Positions 33,110-36,582 of a stretch of 36,582 nucleotides of DNA are shown piece by piece. A model generated the notes under the pieces. It saw only the letters and a program-made list of their open reading frames with translations, was not told where the DNA came from and did not search any database. Source of the DNA: Clostridium sp. CAG:253 (lineage in GTDB: Bacteria; Bacillota; Clostridia; Lachnospirales; Lachnospiraceae); assembly GCA_000436755.1 (NCBI GenBank), contig FR887336.1, forward strand, positions 93,391 through 129,972, written 5' to 3'. The translations under genes and the position numbers were made by a program. Within the stretch, counting starts at the first letter, position 1. Every line of letters begins with the position of its first letter.

Positions 33110-34603
33110 CTAACGATAAACAATGTCACCAAGCATAAGATCTCTCTTGAAATCTCTGATATTTGTATCTTTGTTTATAACTACTGCCTCAATTCCCATC
33201 ATAGCAGCCCAGTCACACATCTGCTCTGCCGTAAGGTCATATGTAAATGCTGTATGATGTGCACCACCGGCAAGAATCCATGCCTCTGCTCCTGTATAAA
33301 GGTCAGGTTCCGGTGTCCAGAAGTTTGTAGCTGTCGGAAGTTTTGGCATTGGCTTTTCTGTCTGTTTGCACTCAACATCGTTGATGATAAGTCTGAAACG
33401 GTTTCCAAGGTCAATAAGTGATGTTGCAATACCGTGACCATTCTTAGATGTAAATACAAGTCTTGCCGGGTCTTCTCTGTCACCCATAGAAAGCGGCTGG
33501 CACTTAATCTGAATTGGTCCCTCTGCGATTGACGGACATATCTCAAGCATATGAGCTTCAAGTATTCCCTCTTTGCCCGGAACAAGATTGTATGTGTAAT
33601 CCTCAAGCATTGATGTTCCTTTTGCATCTTTCATGCCTGCTGTCATAACTTTCATAAGACGAACCATAGCTGCAACTTTCCAGTCACCCTCTGCTCCAAA
33701 TCCATAACCTTTTTCCATAAGTCTCTGAATAGCAAGTCCCGGAAGCTGTTTAAGTGCACCAAGGTCACCAAAATGAGTTACTATTGCCTGATAATTCTTT
33801 TCTTTTAAAAATCTTTCAAAACCGATTTCTATCTGAGCCTGTACAGCGACATGCTTTCTAAATTCTGCCGGGTCTCTGCCCTCAAGCAAAATGTCATATT
33901 TGTCATAATATTCATCGACAAGTGCATTTGTATCTGACTCTGAAACTGCTGCTACTGCCTCTGCAATCTCATTTACAGGATATGCATCTACTTCCCAGCC
34001 AAATTTAAGCTGAGCTTCTACCTTGTCACCTTCAGTAACGGCAACGTTTCTCATGTTGTCAGCAACACGCATAACTCTGATATGGCTGCTCTCAACAACA
34101 CCTACTGCTGTTCTCATCCATGAGCCTATCTTCTCCTGAACTTTTTCGTCAGACCAGTGTCCTACAACAACCTTGCGCTCAATCTTCATACGTGTAACGA
34201 TATGACCGTACTCTCTGTCACCGTGTGCCGCCTGATTTTCGTTCATGAAATCCATATCTATAGTATCATATGGTATTTCCATATTAAACTGTGTATGTAA
34301 ATGAAGTAATGGCTTTCTATACTCCTGAAGTCCTAAAATCCATGACTTTGCCGGTGAAAATGTATGCATCCATGTAATAACACCTGCACATTCAGGATCA
34401 TTGTTAGCTTCATTAAATGTTTTTCTGATAAGTTCATTTGTAATAAGGGTTGGCTTTAACACAACCTCAAAAGGAAGTTTTCCAGAAGCATTTAACGCTT
34501 CAACTATCTGCTTTGAATGTGCTGCAACATTTGCAAGACACTCATCTCCATATAAATCCTGTGAACCGGTACAAAACCAAAATTTATAATTTTTTACTTC
34601 CAT
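33110..34603 (-). CDS. araA: L-arabinose isomerase
   Basis: The protein has 497 residues, the usual length. It converts L-arabinose to L-ribulose with Mn2+. It begins KFWFCTGSQDLYG and contains family motifs MHTFSPAKSWI and HLHTQFN. The metal ligands correspond to Glu in FGAEGDWK, Glu in TSMLEDYTY, His in LEAHMLE and His in GGAHHTAF. The ATG has AAGGAGA upstream. It is first in the araA-kinase operon, with a promoter about 140 bp upstream and a stable hairpin in the leader. araD is not in this window. Confidence 0.97.
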   Translation of the reverse strand: MEVKNYKFWFCTGSQDLYGDECLANVAAHSKQIVEALNASGKLPFEVVLKPTLITNELIRKTFNEANNDPECAGVITWMHTFSPAKSWILGLQEYRKPLLHLHTQFNMEIPYDTIDMDFMNENQAAHGDREYGHIVTRMKIERKVVVGHWSDEKVQEKIGSWMRTAVGVVESSHIRVMRVADNMRNVAVTEGDKVEAQLKFGWEVDAYPVNEIAEAVAAVSESDTNALVDEYYDKYDILLEGRDPAEFRKHVAVQAQIEIGFERFLKEKNYQAIVTHFGDLGALKQLPGLAIQRLMEKGYGFGAEGDWKVAAMVRLMKVMTAGMKDAKGTSMLEDYTYNLVPGKEGILEAHMLEICPSIAEGPIQIKCQPLSMGDREDPARLVFTSKNGHGIATSLIDLGNRFRLIINDVECKQTEKPMPKLPTATNFWTPEPDLYTGAEAWILAGGAHHTAFTYDLTAEQMCDWAAMMGIEAVVINKDTNIRDFKRDLMLGDIVYR

Positions 34604-34652
34604 CTTTTTCTCCTTTTCCTCTCGTTATATTTTTTTGTTTTTAATGCAACAA

Positions 34653-34696
34653 CATCTGATGTTTCCGGCTGTTAAGACCGCCCAAAACATCAGATG
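34653..34696 (-). promoter_or_regulatory. Long inverted repeat in the araA leader
   Basis: CATCTGATGTTT (34653-34664) and AAACATCAGATG (34685-34696) form a perfect 12-bp stem, with a GGC/GCC inner stem, in the transcribed leader of araA. No T run follows on the minus strand, so it is not a standard terminator for that strand. It may stabilise the mRNA or be a regulatory RNA element. Confidence 0.5.
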
Positions 34697-34741
34697 ATAT
34701 TTTTTCCTAAAATAATTTAGTTTTTTCTTAACACCATACTA

Positions 34742-34770
34742 ATAATACCTTAAATTCAAGATTTAATCAA
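34742..34770 (-). promoter_or_regulatory. Promoter of the araA operon
   Basis: Minus-strand TTGATT (34765-34770) and TATTAT (34742-34747) are 17 bp apart, in the 259-bp gap between the permease genes and araA. The gap shows no terminator after the permease gene, so read-through is possible. Confidence 0.6.
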
Positions 34771-34862
34771 GTATTGTTACAAATAAAAATATGGTTTTTT
34801 TCTCAATTTGGATACCGTTCACACCTGTAGTGGAACCGACAGTGTTTAACATTGTATTCCTA

Positions 34863-35885
34863 TCACTCTTTTCTCTTTTCTTTTACAAGTGCAAATACAG
34901 CCTGAAGCACTATAAAGAAGCAAAGCAATGCTGAAATAGCGATACTTGACCATGATGAAAGAAGTTTACCGTTTGTATGTACAAGTGTATCAATAGTACC
35001 TTTAATGAGTACACCAAACAATGTTCCTATTACGTTTCCGACACCACCTGTAAGAAGTGTTCCACCGATTACTGATGAAGCTATCGCATCCATTTCCATG
35101 AATTTTGCCTGAGCGACGAATCCGCACATACTGTTCAAACAATATAAAATTCCACCGATTGAGCAAAGGAATGAAGATAACATATAAGCTTTCATCTTTG
35201 TCTTTTTTACATTCAATCCCATAAGTTTTGCTGATGATTCACTTCCACCAACAGCGTAAAGTGAACGTCCGAACTTTGTAAACTTCAATATTATGAATGT
35301 AGCGGCTACTACAATAAGTGCCATAATAACCGGCATTCTGATGAAAGGATTCATCATAACACCATGTTTATTTGTATATCCTCCAAATGGAAGTTCAAGT
35401 TTCCAATCAGCCCATTTTACAAATGTTGCATTGTTGATATTTACCATTTCTGTAGTGATAACAGCTATCATACCTCTTGCAAAGAACATTCCTGCCATTG
35501 ATATGATGAACGGCTGAATACCAAGTACACCAATAAGAAATCCCTGAACCGCACCAAACACAATACCTACAATAAGTACAACTGCTATTGCAACAAACGG
35601 ACTCCATTTAAGATTTGTCATACCGTATGCCATTATCATACAATCAAGTCCGACAAGTGAACCTACTGAGATGTCGATTCCGCCTGTAAGCATTACACAT
35701 GTCATACCACAGGCTACACATATAAGACCTGCATTTGTAATAAGAAGATTTAAAAATGTCTGAAAATGACCAAATCCCTTATCATCATACACAACACATC
35801 CTATACCGTACATAACTATAAAAAGAACTATCGTAATAAGCAATAAAAGATTATTGCCGCCAATTTTTATTTTTTTATTCTTCAT
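34863..35885 (-). CDS. yjfF: RbsC/YjfF-type sugar ABC permease
   Basis: The protein has 340 residues and about ten membrane helices. Motifs of the ribose/galactofuranose permease group are present: MLTGGIDISVGSLVG and GGTLLTGGVGNVIGT with the EAA-like region GRSLYAVGGSESSAKLMGLN. It is closest in style to YjfF, which pairs with YtfT in importing furanose sugars. Next to araA it most likely imports L-arabinose, perhaps as the furanose, or arabinose-containing products. Its start overlaps the upstream permease stop by 4 nt. The ATPase and binding-protein genes are expected beyond the right edge. Confidence 0.87.
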   Translation of the reverse strand: MKNKKIKIGGNNLLLLITIVLFIVMYGIGCVVYDDKGFGHFQTFLNLLITNAGLICVACGMTCVMLTGGIDISVGSLVGLDCMIMAYGMTNLKWSPFVAIAVVLIVGIVFGAVQGFLIGVLGIQPFIISMAGMFFARGMIAVITTEMVNINNATFVKWADWKLELPFGGYTNKHGVMMNPFIRMPVIMALIVVAATFIILKFTKFGRSLYAVGGSESSAKLMGLNVKKTKMKAYMLSSFLCSIGGILYCLNSMCGFVAQAKFMEMDAIASSVIGGTLLTGGVGNVIGTLFGVLIKGTIDTLVHTNGKLLSSWSSIAISALLCFFIVLQAVFALVKEKRKE

Positions 35886-36582
35886 TTCGCAACAGCCTCC
35901 CCTCCGGTAGCACTAGCCTTGCGTGCTTTTCTGTTTTTAATATAACTCTGAATTGCCGGAGCCTGAATCGCAACAATTATAATAATAACAATAGCTTTGA
36001 TAACAGGTGCCTGCTCTGTCTTTACACCAAAGGCAAGAAGTGTTGTAGAAAGTGCCTGTATTGTATATGCTCCGATGATAGAACCTGCAAGTGAGAATTT
36101 ACCGCCTGCAAGGCTGTTTCCTCCAAGTGCTACTGCAAGGATTGCATCCATTTCAAAATTCAAACCTATATTGTTTGAATCAGCCGAATAAATTCTTGAT
36201 GATGCAACTGTTCCTGCAACACCTGCGCCAAGACCACATATTACATAACATATAAAAATTATAAGTGCTGAATTGATACCCATAATTCTCGCTGCTTTTG
36301 GATTTATACCAACAGCCTGTATGTACATTCCAAGCGCTGTCTTTTTAAGAAGGATTGTAGCAAGTATTACACATATTATGGCTACAAATATCGGAGTAGG
36401 TATCGGGCATTCCCAATTTCCTATATGCCAGAAGTTTCCGAGATATTTGTACTCTTTTACACGCACATAAGTTATCTGGTTGTTGCTTACAACAAGACCT
36501 ATCGCTCTTGCAGCCGTATAAAGTACAAGCGTCGCAACCATAGGCTGTACTTTAAGTTTTGATACCATAAAACCATTAAAAC
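35882..36582 (-). CDS. ytfT: RbsC/YtfT-type sugar ABC permease, 5' end cut by the window
   Basis: About 233 codons are visible; the frame runs open to the right edge (FNGFMVSKLKVQPM), so the true start lies outside the window. It has the family features LKVQPMVATLVL, GMYIQAVGINPKAARIMGIN and MDAILAVALGGNSLAGGKFS, and hydrophobic helices throughout. It is the first partner of the heterodimeric permease with the downstream yjfF-like gene. Confidence 0.85.
   Translation of the reverse strand, partial: FNGFMVSKLKVQPMVATLVLYTAARAIGLVVSNNQITYVRVKEYKYLGNFWHIGNWECPIPTPIFVAIICVILATILLKKTALGMYIQAVGINPKAARIMGINSALIIFICYVICGLGAGVAGTVASSRIYSADSNNIGLNFEMDAILAVALGGNSLAGGKFSLAGSIIGAYTIQALSTTLLAFGVKTEQAPVIKAIVIIIIVAIQAPAIQSYIKNRKARKASATGGEAVAK

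Noticed and set aside
33199..33627. 142-codon open frame inside araA in another frame of the same strand
   Set aside because: It lies wholly within araA, which has full family motifs; the composition is that of a shifted frame and it has no ribosome-binding site.
34810..34823. Possible CcpA cre site upstream of araA
   Set aside because: Three mismatches to the 14-bp consensus; not enough to call.
1..36582. CRISPR arrays, tRNA or rRNA genes
   Set aside because: No regularly spaced repeats beyond the two-copy elements listed, and no tRNA or rRNA signature was noticed on either strand.

Overview
The window is a low-GC, tightly packed segment of a Firmicute chromosome, most likely a spore-forming member of Clostridia. 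A Lachnospiraceae-type gut organism fits best, from gene order, short ribosome-binding-site leaders and the AT-rich style; this is inference, since no 16S gene is present. Almost every gene lies on the minus strand. Only thrS and one two-component pair are on the plus strand.

Layout by region. (1) 31-4519: a four-gene minus-strand signalling operon, SEC-C protein -> PAS histidine kinase -> receiver/HD-GYP protein -> CheA-like HPt kinase. The HD-GYP active site is degraded and the CheA-like protein lacks the CheW-like domain. (2) 4935-13314: the conserved sporulation and housekeeping block known from Bacillus (spoVT, HU, rqcP, yabP, yabQ, divIC/ftsB, spoIIE, tilS, hpt, ftsH). Several control elements can be read here: a spoIIE promoter with a 21-bp spacer, a sigma-G-like spoVT promoter, and a hairpin that hides the yabP ribosome-binding site. 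(3) 13471-15704: thrS with a complete threonine T-box leader (specifier ACC); the enzyme lacks the usual N-terminal TGS domain. (4) 15824-18772: a decayed gene remnant with a duplicated segment, then an OmpR-type regulator and a multi-span sensor kinase.

(5) 18837-31327 is the most interesting part. A Bce-type peptide-sensing and resistance module is split in two: bceR-bceS at 29221-30980 and bceA-bceB at 18837-21659, in the same orientation. Between them sits an eight-gene cassette: an agr-type quorum-sensing system (agrB, agrA, agrC and a 44-residue agrD missed by longer-ORF searches), then an anchored secreted protein of unknown function, two FtsX-like permeases and an ABC ATPase. The AgrD-like peptide has Ser where Cys normally closes the ring, predicting a lactone pheromone. 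Two promoters, one before agrB and one before agrD, carry the same tandem 12-bp operator (21-bp period) exactly 29 bp from the -10 box. The ABC operon follows agrD behind an intrinsic terminator with almost no room for another promoter. The simplest model is a self-amplifying pheromone circuit whose output is an ABC export, immunity or stress module.

(6) 31494-36582: an L-arabinose cluster with an FGGY kinase, L-arabinose isomerase and two RbsC-type sugar permeases, the last cut by the window edge. No rRNA, tRNA, CRISPR array or intact insertion sequence was seen.
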